From positions 232,391-296,390 of the forward strand of contig NZ_BMTS01000011.1 in the NCBI RefSeq assembly GCF_014649795.1: a stretch of 64,000 nt of DNA, in the 5' to 3' direction. Below the pieces are notes generated by a model, which saw only the letters and a program-made list of their open reading frames with translations, was not told the origin of the DNA and did not search any database. The DNA comes from Streptomyces melanogenes. Its GTDB lineage: Bacteria; Actinomycetota; Actinomycetes; Streptomycetales; Streptomycetaceae. The translations under genes were made by a program, and so were the position numbers. Position 1 is the first letter of the stretch. Each line of letters starts with the position of its first letter. Shown here piece after piece: positions 44,125 to 53,446 of the stretch.

Positions 44125-44709
44125 TCAGCGCAGCCGGGCCACGCGCCAGACGGCCAGGGCCACCGCAGCGGCCAGGCCACCCACGTACAGCCCGATCACC
44201 CGCCAGTCGGGGCGCTCGCCCGAGCCGCGCGCGGGCAGGCCCGGCCAGGTGTAGCCGACCCGGCGGGCGGCCATCATGCCCCAGCCGGCGGCGCAGCAGC
44301 TGATCAGGAGGCCGAGCATGGCCACGACCGGGCCGCCGTCGCCGAACTCGAAGGCGAGCGGGAAGGCGAACATCAGCGAGCCCATGGCCGCGAGCATCAC
44401 GATCGGCGCGAGCTGCCAGATCCGCAGCCTGCGCTGCGGGCGGATCTCGACCTCGACCTCGCCGCCCTCGGCGAGCACGCCGTCGTCCTGCGGTCCGTCG
44501 GGGGTGAGCCCGACGGCTCCCGGAACGGCGGGGCCCAGGGCGCCGACGCTCAGCTCCGCGGGGCTCGGCTCCGGGGCGTCGCGGTGGGCGGGCTCCCGTC
44601 CGGCGTCGCTCACGTCCGGCCCCTCCGACACTGCCGTCACTTCCGAAGGACCCGGTTGCGCGGGCTCGTCCCGCGTTCCGTGCTCTCTGTCGCGAGGGCC
44701 GGCCTCCAT
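44125..44709 (-). CDS. Hypothetical membrane protein
   Basis: The 194-residue protein is read from ATG 44709 (GGGAGGG 10 nt before; a GTG at 44739 is possible). The first ~90 residues are acidic and disordered (Glu/Pro/Asp-rich). Three hydrophobic segments follow, at about 100-120, 125-150 and 170-190, ending VWRVARLR. I do not recognise a family. It lies upstream of dapF on the same strand with 108 bp between. Confidence 0.6.
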   Translation of the reverse strand: MEAGPRDREHGTRDEPAQPGPSEVTAVSEGPDVSDAGREPAHRDAPEPSPAELSVGALGPAVPGAVGLTPDGPQDDGVLAEGGEVEVEIRPQRRLRIWQLAPIVMLAAMGSLMFAFPLAFEFGDGGPVVAMLGLLISCCAAGWGMMAARRVGYTWPGLPARGSGERPDWRVIGLYVGGLAAAVALAVWRVARLR

Positions 44710-44815
44710 CGCCACGCGCCCTCCCAACTCGGACTCCACTGGTCGATCGAGGTCGATGATGGCACGCGCGCGGGTGCCTTAATGACCGGTGGTGCGTCCC
44801 GATGCCATCACGTGA

Positions 44816-45760
44816 TCAGGCTGTGACCGCTCGTTCGACCAACGCCAGCGCCTGCTGCGGGAGTTCCCCGCGGTGCTCGACGGCGCCGCTCAGCCAGTGC
44901 ACGCGCGGGTCCCGGCGGAACCAGGAGTCCTGGCGGCGCGCGAAGCGCTTGGTGGCGCGTACGGTCTCGGCGCGCGCCTCGTCCTCGGTGCACTCCCCCG
45001 CCAGCGCCGTGAGCACCTGCTGGTAGCCCAACGCGCGCGATGCGGTACGTCCCTCCCTCAGCCCCTGGGCCTCCAGCGCGCGCACCTCGTCCACCAGGCC
45101 CGCCTCCCACATCCGGTCGACCCGGAGGGCGATGCGCTCGTCGAGCTCGGGGCGGCCGACGTCGACGCCGATCTGCACGGTGTCGTACACGGAGTCGTGG
45201 CCGGGCAGGTTGGCGGTGAACGGCTTGCCGGTGATCTCGATGACCTCCAGGGCCCGCACGATCCGGCGGCCGTTGGAGGGCAGGATCGCGCGCGCCGCAT
45301 CCGGGTCGGCCTCGGCCAGCAGCCGGTGCAGCGCGCCGGGCCCGTCCTGCTCCAGCTCGCGCTCCAGACGCGCGCGTACCTCGGGGTCGGTGCCGGGGAA
45401 GTCGAGCACGTCGATCGCGCCGCGCACGTAGAGGCCGGAGCCGCCGACGAGGACGGGCGTGCGGCCCTCGGCGAGCAGCCGGTCGATCTCGGCGCGGGCG
45501 AGCTTCTGGTACTCGGCGACGCTGGCGGGCTCGGTCACGTCCCAGATGTCCAGGAGGTGGTGGGGCACCCCGCCGCGCTCGTCGAGCGTCAGCTTGGCGG
45601 TGCCGATGTCCATCCCCCGGTAGAGCTGCATCGAGTCGGCGTTGACGACCTCGCCGCCGAGCTGCTGGGCGAGGAAGACACCCAGATCGGACTTTCCGGC
45701 CGCTGTGGGGCCGACGACGGCGATGACCCGCGGTGCGGGAGCTGCAGTTCTCACGGTCAC
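44816..45760 (-). CDS. miaA: tRNA dimethylallyltransferase
   Basis: Adds the isopentenyl group to A37 of UNN-reading tRNAs; MiaB, encoded 1.8 kb further on, then thiomethylates it. The protein has 314 residues from GTG 45760. The P-loop is GPTAAGKS (17-24), followed by VVNADSMQLYRGMDIGTAK, GGSGLYVRGAID and ASRALGYQQ, all conserved. The C-terminus TKRFARRQDSWFRRD matches the family. Confidence 0.95.
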   Translation of the reverse strand: MTVRTAAPAPRVIAVVGPTAAGKSDLGVFLAQQLGGEVVNADSMQLYRGMDIGTAKLTLDERGGVPHHLLDIWDVTEPASVAEYQKLARAEIDRLLAEGRTPVLVGGSGLYVRGAIDVLDFPGTDPEVRARLERELEQDGPGALHRLLAEADPDAARAILPSNGRRIVRALEVIEITGKPFTANLPGHDSVYDTVQIGVDVGRPELDERIALRVDRMWEAGLVDEVRALEAQGLREGRTASRALGYQQVLTALAGECTEDEARAETVRATKRFARRQDSWFRRDPRVHWLSGAVEHRGELPQQALALVERAVTA

Positions 45761-45937
45761 AGTCTCGCAAACCTCGGCCGCCGTCCCCGAACGAGCTACG
45801 TGACGGGGTGCATGCGGGTTCGTTGCCTGTTGCGAGGTTCCGACCGCCGGTTTGCCGAACCGGTGCCCCCGGGCGACGCAATGAGGCGCTCCGGTTGGGG
45901 TGGGATTTCGCCCACACGAGTACGCTATGGAGTAGAT

Positions 45938-46201
45938 ATGGGCGTTTTTTCAAGGTTTCGCCGCAAGGCCGATGAGGCTGTAGCGGAGTCAACCGAGGAG
46001 GCGAAGGCGGCCACCCTGACGGCCGAGGAGACCGTGGAGGGCGAGCCGGAGGCTGCCGCCGAGACGGATTCCGGGCCTGCCGCGGAGGCCGCGGCGGAGG
46101 AGCCCGCCGAAGCGGCCGCCGCGGAGGGTGTGGAGATTCCCAAGCAGCAGTCGGCGGAGGAGGCGGCGGACAACGAGGCGGGCGAGAGCGCCCGGAAGTA
46201 A
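45938..46201 (+). CDS. Small Glu/Ala-rich protein
   Basis: The 87-residue protein starts MGVFSRFRRKADEAVAE and is otherwise a highly acidic, low-complexity chain (Glu + Ala > half), probably disordered or helical. A short basic amphipathic start (FSRFRRK) could bind a membrane. The ATG at 45938 has GGAG 6-9 nt upstream. Streptomyces annotations often name the homologue beside miaA a gliding-motility-like protein, without evidence. Divergent from miaA. Confidence 0.65.
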   Translation: MGVFSRFRRKADEAVAESTEEAKAATLTAEETVEGEPEAAAETDSGPAAEAAAEEPAEAAAAEGVEIPKQQSAEEAADNEAGESARK

Positions 46202-46283
46202 CGTGGCGTACGCATGCATTTCGTACGTTCCCCTGGTCGAGGGCGCACGGCTCCCGAGATGAGGGCAGAGGGAAGGTGACCAC

Positions 46284-46523
46284 ATGGGCTTCCTGGAGAA
46301 CCTGAAGGCCAAGCTGGCCCCCGCCAAGGACAAGGTCTCCGACTTCGCGCAGCAGCACGAGGACAGGATCGGGCAGGGGCTGGACAAGGTCGCCAAGACG
46401 GTCGACGAAAAGACCAAGGGCAAGTACAGCGACAAGATCCACACAGGTACGGGGAAGGCCAAGGACGCCCTGGACCGGATCTCGCACAAGGACGACGGCG
46501 GCACCCCGCCACCGACGGCCTGA
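46284..46523 (+). CDS. MT0933-type antitoxin-like small protein
   Basis: The 79-residue, very lysine- and aspartate-rich protein (MGFLENLKAKLAPAKDK, then HEDRIGQGLDKVAKTVDEKT and GKAKDALDRI) has the helical repeat pattern of the MT0933/Rv0909 antitoxin family, also similar to CsbD-like stress proteins. It starts at ATG 46284, 15 nt after GGAAGG. No toxin partner is adjacent. It is followed by a 17-bp hairpin. Confidence 0.7.
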   Translation: MGFLENLKAKLAPAKDKVSDFAQQHEDRIGQGLDKVAKTVDEKTKGKYSDKIHTGTGKAKDALDRISHKDDGGTPPPTA

Positions 46524-46530
46524 TCACCTC

Positions 46531-46570
46531 GGGGACGGCCGTGGAGCGCACCAGCTCCACGGCCGTCCCC
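46531..46570. terminator. Bidirectional hairpin terminator
   Basis: Perfect 17-bp stem (46531-46547 with 46554-46570), loop GCACCA, between the antitoxin-like gene and the convergent dioxygenase-like gene. Confidence 0.82.
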
Positions 46571-46641
46571 GTGTGGCGTGCTCGCCGCTTTCCGGCGGCC
46601 GGGCCGGGATCCGGTGTCGCTCAGGACCGGACGGCGACCGC

Positions 46642-47364
46642 TCAGGACCAGACGGCCACGAAGTACCCCACGCCGTAGGGCGCGTCCTCGTACAGCAGTC
46701 GGCCTCCCAGGCCCGCCCCCTCGGCGGCGCCCGCCAGCACCTGCCAGGGTGCCCGTCCGGCCGCCTTCAGCTCGTACGCGAGCTCCGCGTCCAGTTCCAG
46801 CAACGCGCGCGTGTCGGCGGCGCCCAGCGCGCTCGCCACCCCCTCGTCGAAGGCGGTGGCCCGCTCGTCGAGGTAGCCGGGAGCCTTGAGGGTGCGGCAG
46901 GCGCTGCCGTCGCCCATCACCAGGAGGGCGACCCGGTCGGCCCTGGCGCCCAGGCTGCGGCCCGCGTCGGCGCAGCGTGCGGCCTCCAGCGGTTCGCCCA
47001 CTCCGAGTCCCTCGACCGGGGCGTCCGACCAGTCGGACCGTTCCAGCAGCCAGGCGCCGACCGCGAGCGAGGGCGGCAGCTCCCGCTCCTCGCGCGCGTG
47101 GCCGTCGGCCGGCGCCGGGCCGAGCGTGACGCGGAGGTCCACGCCGAAGCCCGCGAAGGAGCCGGGCGCGCCCTGGGGGTGCGGGCCGCGCGCCGCCTGG
47201 TCGGCCGGGCCGACCACGACGAGCAGATCGGGCCGGGAGGCCGCCAGCAGCCCCACGGCGTCGGCGCAGGCCTTCCGCGCGGCATCGAGCTCCGGCGCGG
47301 CACCGGAGGCGACCGCGGGCACCAGCAGCGGCGGACAGGGGCAGACGGCGGCGGCTACGAGCAT
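46642..47364 (-). CDS. Class III extradiol dioxygenase (LigB)-like protein
   Basis: The 240-residue protein starts at ATG 47364 (MLVAAAVCPCPPLLVPAV). The arrangement follows LigB-superfamily proteins, with LLVVVGPADQAARGPHPQGA and ALLVMGDGSACR. The expected N-terminal metal-binding His after CP appears replaced by Cys (CPCPP), and the later His positions are weak, so the protein may not be a dioxygenase. Downstream of the miaB terminator on the same strand. Function uncertain. Confidence 0.65.
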   Translation of the reverse strand: MLVAAAVCPCPPLLVPAVASGAAPELDAARKACADAVGLLAASRPDLLVVVGPADQAARGPHPQGAPGSFAGFGVDLRVTLGPAPADGHAREERELPPSLAVGAWLLERSDWSDAPVEGLGVGEPLEAARCADAGRSLGARADRVALLVMGDGSACRTLKAPGYLDERATAFDEGVASALGAADTRALLELDAELAYELKAAGRAPWQVLAGAAEGAGLGGRLLYEDAPYGVGYFVAVWS

Positions 47365-47482
47365 GATCCGCAGCGTAGTGGGTGCGCCCGGCTTCGGCCC
47401 GGCACGGGCGCCACGAACCGGCCACGCGCGCGTGAGCCGAGCCCGTACAGGCACCTCACCCGCCTCGTGGGTCGGAAACACG

Positions 47483-47535
47483 CCACGCGCGCGTAGGCGG
47501 GCCGCCCGTGAGCGGCTGCGCCTACGCGCGCGTGG
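47483..47535 (-). terminator. Long hairpin behind miaB built from CCACGCGCGCGTAGGC arms
   Basis: Perfect inverted repeat: CCACGCGCGCGTAGGC at 47483-47498 and its complement at 47520-47535. The 21-nt interior folds again (GCCGC/GCGGC). It begins 24 nt past the miaB stop. A third CCACGCGCGCGTG copy lies at about 47422-47434. The rest of 47365-47559 holds no gene. Confidence 0.7.
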
Positions 47536-47559
47536 ATGGAGTCTCGGACGACGTGCGGC

Positions 47560-49056
47560 TCAGACGACGCTGCATCCGCCCGTCGCGGCCGGCAGCGGCT
47601 CGGGGACGCCGATCTTCGGCAGGCCGAGCAGCACTCCGGCGGGCTGTGCCGGGGCCGCGTTGCGCTTCTCCCAGGCGTCGCCCGCGCGGGTGCGGCGCAC
47701 GGCGCCGGTCGGGCCCTCGGCCAGCAGGTGGTGCGGGGCGGCGTAGGTGATCTCGACAGTCACCACGTCGCCGGGGCGCACGTCCTGCTCCGGCTTGGTG
47801 AAGTGCACCAGGCGGTTGTCGGGGGCGCGGCCGGAGAGCCGGTGCGTGCTGCCGTCCTTGCGGCCCTCGCCCTCGGCGACCATGACCTCCAGGGTGCGGC
47901 CGACCTGCTTCTTGTTCTCCTCCCAGGAGATCTCCTCCTGGAGGGCCACCAGGCGCTCGTACCGCGCCTGCACGACCTCCTTGGGGATCTGCCCCTCCAT
48001 GGTCGCCGCGGGGGTGCCGGGGCGCTTGGAGTACTGGAAGGTGAAGGCGTTCGCGAAGCGGGCCTCGCGGACCGCGTGCATGGTCTGCTCGAAGTCCTCC
48101 TCGGTCTCGCCGGGGAAGCCCACGATGATGTCGGTGGAGATGGCCGCGTGCGGAATGGCCGCGCGGACCTTCTCGATGATCCCGAGGAAACGCTCCTGCC
48201 GGTACGAGCGGCGCATCGCCTTCAGGATGGTGTCCGAGCCGGACTGCAGCGGCATGTGGAGCTGCGGCATCACGTTCGGGGTCTCGGCCATCGCGGCGAT
48301 CACGTCGTCCGTGAAGTCGCGCGGGTGCGGCGAGGTGAAGCGGACCCGCTCCAGGCCCTCGATCCTGCCGCAGGCGCGCAGCAGCTTGGAGAAGGCCTCG
48401 CGGTCGCCGATGTCCGAGCCGTACGCGTTGACGTTCTGGCCGAGCAGGGTGATCTCGGAGACGCCCTCGGCGACCAGCGCCTCGACCTCGGCGAGGATGT
48501 CGCCGGGGCGGCGGTCCTTCTCCTTGCCGCGCAGCGCGGGGACGATGCAGAAGGTGCAGGTGTTGTTGCAGCCGACGGAGATGGAGACCCAGGCCGCGTA
48601 GGCGGACTCGCGCCGGGTCGGCAGCGTCGAGGGGAACGCCTCCAGCGACTCGGCGATCTCGACCTGCGCCTCGTCCTGGATGCGGGCGCGCTCGAGGAGC
48701 ACCGGCAGCTTGCCGATGTTGTGCGTGCCGAAGACGACGTCCACCCAGGGCGCCCGCTGGACGATGGTGTCGCGGTCCTTCTGGGCCAGGCAGCCGCCGA
48801 CGGCGATCTGCATCCCGGGCCGCTTCGTCTTCATCGGGGCGAGCCGGCCGAGATTGCCGTACAGCTTGTTGTCGGCGTTCTCGCGCACCGCGCAGGTGTT
48901 GAAGACGACGACGTCGGCGTCGCCGTCGCTGCCCTCGGGCGCGCGTACGTAGCCCGCGCCCTCCAGGAGGCCGGACAGCCGCTCGGAGTCGTGCACGTTC
49001 ATCTGGCACCCGTAGGTGCGCACCTCGTACGTTTTCAAACCCTCTACCTCGCTCAT
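47560..49056 (-). CDS. miaB: tRNA-2-methylthio-N6-dimethylallyladenosine synthase
   Basis: Radical-SAM methylthiotransferase acting on i6A37 tRNA after MiaA. The protein has 498 residues from ATG 49056 (MSEVEGLKTYEVRTYGCQMN). The UPF0004 domain cysteines are C17, C55 and C89; the radical SAM cluster is C163-x3-C167-x2-C170 (GCNNTCTFC). A TRAM domain follows (VGRTLEVMVAEGEGRKDG). The C-terminal ~45 residues beyond TRAM, ending GGCSVV, are an actinobacterial extension. Confidence 0.95.
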   Translation of the reverse strand: MSEVEGLKTYEVRTYGCQMNVHDSERLSGLLEGAGYVRAPEGSDGDADVVVFNTCAVRENADNKLYGNLGRLAPMKTKRPGMQIAVGGCLAQKDRDTIVQRAPWVDVVFGTHNIGKLPVLLERARIQDEAQVEIAESLEAFPSTLPTRRESAYAAWVSISVGCNNTCTFCIVPALRGKEKDRRPGDILAEVEALVAEGVSEITLLGQNVNAYGSDIGDREAFSKLLRACGRIEGLERVRFTSPHPRDFTDDVIAAMAETPNVMPQLHMPLQSGSDTILKAMRRSYRQERFLGIIEKVRAAIPHAAISTDIIVGFPGETEEDFEQTMHAVREARFANAFTFQYSKRPGTPAATMEGQIPKEVVQARYERLVALQEEISWEENKKQVGRTLEVMVAEGEGRKDGSTHRLSGRAPDNRLVHFTKPEQDVRPGDVVTVEITYAAPHHLLAEGPTGAVRRTRAGDAWEKRNAAPAQPAGVLLGLPKIGVPEPLPAATGGCSVV

Positions 49057-49154
49057 CTCGTACACCAGGGTACGAGGTCCCACCGACAGGCCGCCCCGCC
49101 CTTCCCCGACCCCGGGCCTGGCCATCACGGGGAGTGAGCTGGCAGGATCGCGCC

Positions 49155-50150
49155 ATGCTCCAGGCCCTCCCCCGCGTCAGCCGCCGCCGTGCCCTTCAGG
49201 GGGCGGTCGCGGCCCTGGTGGTGTTCGGGCTCCTGCTGTGGTGGCTGCTGTCACTGGGGGCCGCGCGGCCCTCGGGAACGATCACGTTCAGTACGGGCGT
49301 GCGGACCGGGGTCTACCAGCGGTACGGCGAGCTCCTTGAGCGGGCGCTGGCGGATGATCTGCCCGAGGTGGACGTCCGGCTCCAGACCAGCGAGGGCTCG
49401 CAGCAGAACCTGAAGCGGGTGGCCACCGGGCAGGCCGACTTCACCATCGCGACCGCCGACGCGGTGGCCAAATACCTCCGTGACGACTCCGCCGGGGCCG
49501 ACCGGCTGCGCGGCTGCGCGCGCCTGTACGACGACTACGTCCAGCTCGTCGTGCCCCGCGACTCGCCCGTGCACTCGACGGCGGACCTGCGCTCCAAGCG
49601 GGTCGGCATAGGCCAGCCCGGGTCGGGGGTGCGGCTGCTCGCGCAGCGGCTGATGACGGCCGCCAAGCTGGATCCGGCGCACGACATCACTCCGGTGTCG
49701 GCGGGCATCGACACCATGCCGGAGCTGCTGCGCACCGGGAAGATCGACGCGTTCTTCTGGTCGGGCGGGCTGCCCACCACCGCGGTGCTGCGGCTGTCCG
49801 AGCAGGACCAGATCCGGCTGGTGCCGCTGGGCGACCTGGTCACCGAGCTGCACGCCGAGGACGGCCTCACCGGTTTCTACCGCGCGGCGACGATGCCCGC
49901 CGACGCCTATCCGCAGGCGCAGCGGGGCGTCGCCGTACCGACGATCGCGGTGGCGAACCTGCTGGTCACCACGGACCGCACGGACCCGGGTCTGACCGAG
50001 GAGTTCACCCATACGGTGATCCGCAGCAGGGACGCCATCGGCCGCGAGGTGCACGCCGCGCAGCTGGTGGACCTGCGCACCGCGATCTACACGGAGCCGC
50101 TGCCGCTGCACAACGGCGCCCGCCGCTACTACCTCTCGACCAAGCCCTGA
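49155..50150 (+). CDS. TAXI-family solute-binding protein
   Basis: The 331-residue extracytoplasmic ligand-binding protein of the TRAP-associated TAXI family has one N-terminal membrane segment (about 13-34, VAALVVFGLLLWWLLSL). It then carries FSTGVRTGVYQRYGELLERA, GQADFTIATADAVAKYL, KRVGIGQPGSGVRLLAQR and FFWSGGLPTTAV, all typical. No TRAP permease gene (DctQM) accompanies it. It is convergent with the gluK sensor kinase gene, 27 nt apart stop to stop. An anchored binding protein without a transporter may be a sensor subunit. Confidence 0.85.
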   Translation: MLQALPRVSRRRALQGAVAALVVFGLLLWWLLSLGAARPSGTITFSTGVRTGVYQRYGELLERALADDLPEVDVRLQTSEGSQQNLKRVATGQADFTIATADAVAKYLRDDSAGADRLRGCARLYDDYVQLVVPRDSPVHSTADLRSKRVGIGQPGSGVRLLAQRLMTAAKLDPAHDITPVSAGIDTMPELLRTGKIDAFFWSGGLPTTAVLRLSEQDQIRLVPLGDLVTELHAEDGLTGFYRAATMPADAYPQAQRGVAVPTIAVANLLVTTDRTDPGLTEEFTHTVIRSRDAIGREVHAAQLVDLRTAIYTEPLPLHNGARRYYLSTKP

Positions 50151-50177
50151 CCCACGGCGGCCTGCCGGCGGGCGCCC

Positions 50178-51578
50178 TCAGCCGGTCGGCGAGGTGCGCG
50201 GCACCCTGAGCGTCACCCGCAGGCCGTGCGGCTCGTGGTGGGCGTACGTGATGGTGCCGTCGCCCGCCGCGAGCAGGGTCCGCGAGATGGACAGGCCCAG
50301 GCCCGAGCCCTTGACGTTCTGGTGCCGGCCCGAGCGCCAGAACCGGTCCCCGATCCGGCTGAGTTCGTCGTCGGTCAGGCCGGGGCCGAGATCGGTGACG
50401 GTGATCTTCGAGTAGTCGCCGTCGGCGGCGACGGCGACCGTGACCTCCTCACCCTCCGGAGTGAACTTCAGTGCGTTGTCGATGACGGCGTCCAGGGCGC
50501 TGGAGAGCGCCACCGGGTCCGCCCAGGCGGTGACGGCGGCCCGCCGCTCGGTGAGCCGCACGCCCTTGTCCTCGGCGAGCGGACGCCAGGCTTCCACCCG
50601 CTCGCCCGCCAGCGCGCCGATGTCGGTGAGCCGGAGGTCCGCCTCGGTGTGCTCGGCCAGCGCCAGGCCCAGCAGGTCGTCGAGCACCTGGGCGAGGCGC
50701 TTGCCCTCGGCGCGCACCGAGGCGATCTCCTCGTTCCCTTCGGGCAGTTCGAGCGCGAGGAGTTCGATGCGCAGCAGCAGGGCGGAGAGCGGGTTGCGCA
50801 ACTGGTGGGAGGCGTCGGCGACGAAGGCGCGCTGCTGGTCCAGCACGTCCTCGACGTTGTCCGCCATCTCGTTGAACGACCGGGCCAGCCTTCTGAGTTC
50901 CGGGGGTCCGCCGGCGACCGCGACGCGTGACTTCATGCGCCCGGTCGCGATGTCGTGGGTGGCTGCGTCCAGGACGCGTACGGGCCGCAGCACCCAGCTG
51001 GTGAGCCGGAAGGCCGCGCCGACCGCGAGCAGCATCGCCGCCACCTCGCCCGCCGCGATCAGCAGCCAGCCGCGCAGCACCCGCGAACGCATGTGCCCGG
51101 TGGGCGAGTCGGTGACCACCACGGCGATCACATCGCCCTCGCGGACCACCGGGGAGGCCACCACGAGCCGTCCGCGCTGCCACGGCCACACCTGGGGCGG
51201 GTCGTGGCTCCTGCGGCCCGCCAGCGCCTCCTGGAAGGCGTCTCCGCCCTTGCTGTCGTCCGGCACGCCCCAGCCCCGGGGGGCGCTCGCCATGGCGATG
51301 CCGTTGCGGAAGAAGACGCCCGCGCGGATCCCGTACAGCTCGTGGTAGCGGGCGAGTTCCTCCTCCAGGGTGGCCAGCCGCTCCTTGCTGCTGGTGTCCT
51401 TGTCGTCGGCGGCGGTGACGAACTGGGCGAGCGCCGCGAAGCGCGCGGTGTCGTCGATCCGGTCGACGACCACCTTCTGCTGCTGGGCGGAGGCGACGCT
51501 GATCGCGAGGGGGAAGCCCAGCGCCATCAGGACGAGGGCGAGCAGAAAGATCAGCAGCGGCAGGAGTCGCGTACGCAC
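50178..51578 (-). CDS. gluK: Sensor histidine kinase GluK
   Basis: Membrane sensor of 466 residues: TM1 at about 5-28, an extracytoplasmic domain (~30-165), TM2 (~168-190), HAMP, the dimerisation/phosphoacceptor helix with H258 (DASHQLRNPLSALL), and an ATPase domain (N box DNALKFTPEGEE, DLGPGLTDDEL, GSGLGLSISRTL). It lies 15 nt behind its response regulator and beside gluABCD. From memory this is the GluR-GluK system that senses extracellular glutamate and activates glutamate uptake in S. coelicolor. Confidence 0.88.
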   Translation of the reverse strand: MRTRLLPLLIFLLALVLMALGFPLAISVASAQQQKVVVDRIDDTARFAALAQFVTAADDKDTSSKERLATLEEELARYHELYGIRAGVFFRNGIAMASAPRGWGVPDDSKGGDAFQEALAGRRSHDPPQVWPWQRGRLVVASPVVREGDVIAVVVTDSPTGHMRSRVLRGWLLIAAGEVAAMLLAVGAAFRLTSWVLRPVRVLDAATHDIATGRMKSRVAVAGGPPELRRLARSFNEMADNVEDVLDQQRAFVADASHQLRNPLSALLLRIELLALELPEGNEEIASVRAEGKRLAQVLDDLLGLALAEHTEADLRLTDIGALAGERVEAWRPLAEDKGVRLTERRAAVTAWADPVALSSALDAVIDNALKFTPEGEEVTVAVAADGDYSKITVTDLGPGLTDDELSRIGDRFWRSGRHQNVKGSGLGLSISRTLLAAGDGTITYAHHEPHGLRVTLRVPRTSPTG

Positions 51579-51593
51579 CGGGGGCGTCGGGCC

Positions 51594-52298
51594 TTACAGC
51601 GCGGCCGGGGCGACGAGCCGGTAGCCGACGCCGCGCACGGTCTCGATCAGGGCCGGCATCCGCAGCTTGGAGCGCAGGGAGGCGACGTGCACTTCGAGGG
51701 TGCGCCCCGTGCCCTCCCAACTGGTGCGCCACACCTCGCTGATGATCTGCTCGCGCCGGAAGACCACCCCGGGCCGCTGGGCGAGCAGCGCGAGCAGGTC
51801 GAACTCCTTGCGGGTGAGCTGGACGCATTCGCCGTCGACGCTGACCCGGCGGGTGGGCAGCTCGATGTGGACGCGCCCCAGCCGCAGGGCGACCGCCGGG
51901 ATCGCGCCGCTGTCCTCGCCCGTGGTGGTGCGGCGGCTGACCGCGTGGATGCGCGCCAGCAGCTCGCCGGTGTCGTAGGGCTTCACTACGTAGTCGTCGG
52001 CGCCGAGGTTCAGGCCGTGGATGCGCGAGCGTACGTCCGCGCGCGCGGTGACCATGATCACCGGGATGGCGGTGCGCTTGCGGATCTTCCCGCAGACCTC
52101 GTAGCCGTCCTGGTCGGGCAGTCCGAGGTCGAGCAGGACGACCCCGAAGGGCTCCTTGGGGGCGCGGTCGTCGGGCAGCAGCGCCCGCAGCGCCTCCTCG
52201 CCGTTGCGCGCGTGCACCACGGCGAAGCCGTGCTTGGCGAGCACGGCGGACAGGGCCGCGGCGACGCGGTCGTCGTCCTCGACGAGCAGCAGTCTCAT
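51594..52298 (-). CDS. gluR: Response regulator GluR (OmpR family)
   Basis: The 234-residue protein starts at ATG 52298 (MRLLLVEDDDRVAAALSAVL). The receiver has acidic residues at 7-9, phosphoacceptor D57 (VVLLDLGLPDQDGYE) and Lys in DDYVVKPYDTGEL. The C-terminal winged helix has LTRKEFDLLALLAQRPG and GTGRTLEVHVASLRSKL. It is first in gluR-gluK and divergent from gluABCD across 252 bp, fitting direct control of that operon. Confidence 0.9.
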   Translation of the reverse strand: MRLLLVEDDDRVAAALSAVLAKHGFAVVHARNGEEALRALLPDDRAPKEPFGVVLLDLGLPDQDGYEVCGKIRKRTAIPVIMVTARADVRSRIHGLNLGADDYVVKPYDTGELLARIHAVSRRTTTGEDSGAIPAVALRLGRVHIELPTRRVSVDGECVQLTRKEFDLLALLAQRPGVVFRREQIISEVWRTSWEGTGRTLEVHVASLRSKLRMPALIETVRGVGYRLVAPAAL

Positions 52299-52550
52299 CG
52301 TCCCCCCTCCGTAGTCGTCGCCAGGCATGTACTCCCGCATCCACGCCCATGCCGCGGGTGTGCGTCAAGGGGGCATCCACCGGAGCGCGGCATCCGTTAC
52401 GCAGCCGGTATTGCACCGCGCGCCCCCTTCACGGAGAGTGCCACCCCGCTACCGGATCGTGATGCTCAATTTCCGCTCAGATGTAATGACGCTGGTCGTA
52501 GCGGCGCACTACGTTCCTCCCCAACCGAGGAAGAGCGGAGCTGTAAGCCG
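52299..52550. promoter_or_regulatory. gluR / gluA divergent promoter region
   Basis: A 252-bp region with no gene. A plausible gluA promoter is ATGACG (52486-52491) and TACGTT (52510-52515), 18 bp apart, 35 nt before the gluA ATG. GluR sites are expected here, but I did not find an obvious direct repeat. The region before gluA is AT-richer than average (TCAATTTCCGCTCAGATGTA). Confidence 0.4.
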
Positions 52551-53336
<786 letters not shown>

Positions 53337-53446
53337 GGCTCCCCGCGGACCCGGAGCGGCTGCCCGAGTGCGGCTCCTCCCCCACCGGCGCCACCGGCCG
53401 ACGGCCCCCACATCTGAGCGATTCAAGCGATACGAGGGATGTTCAC

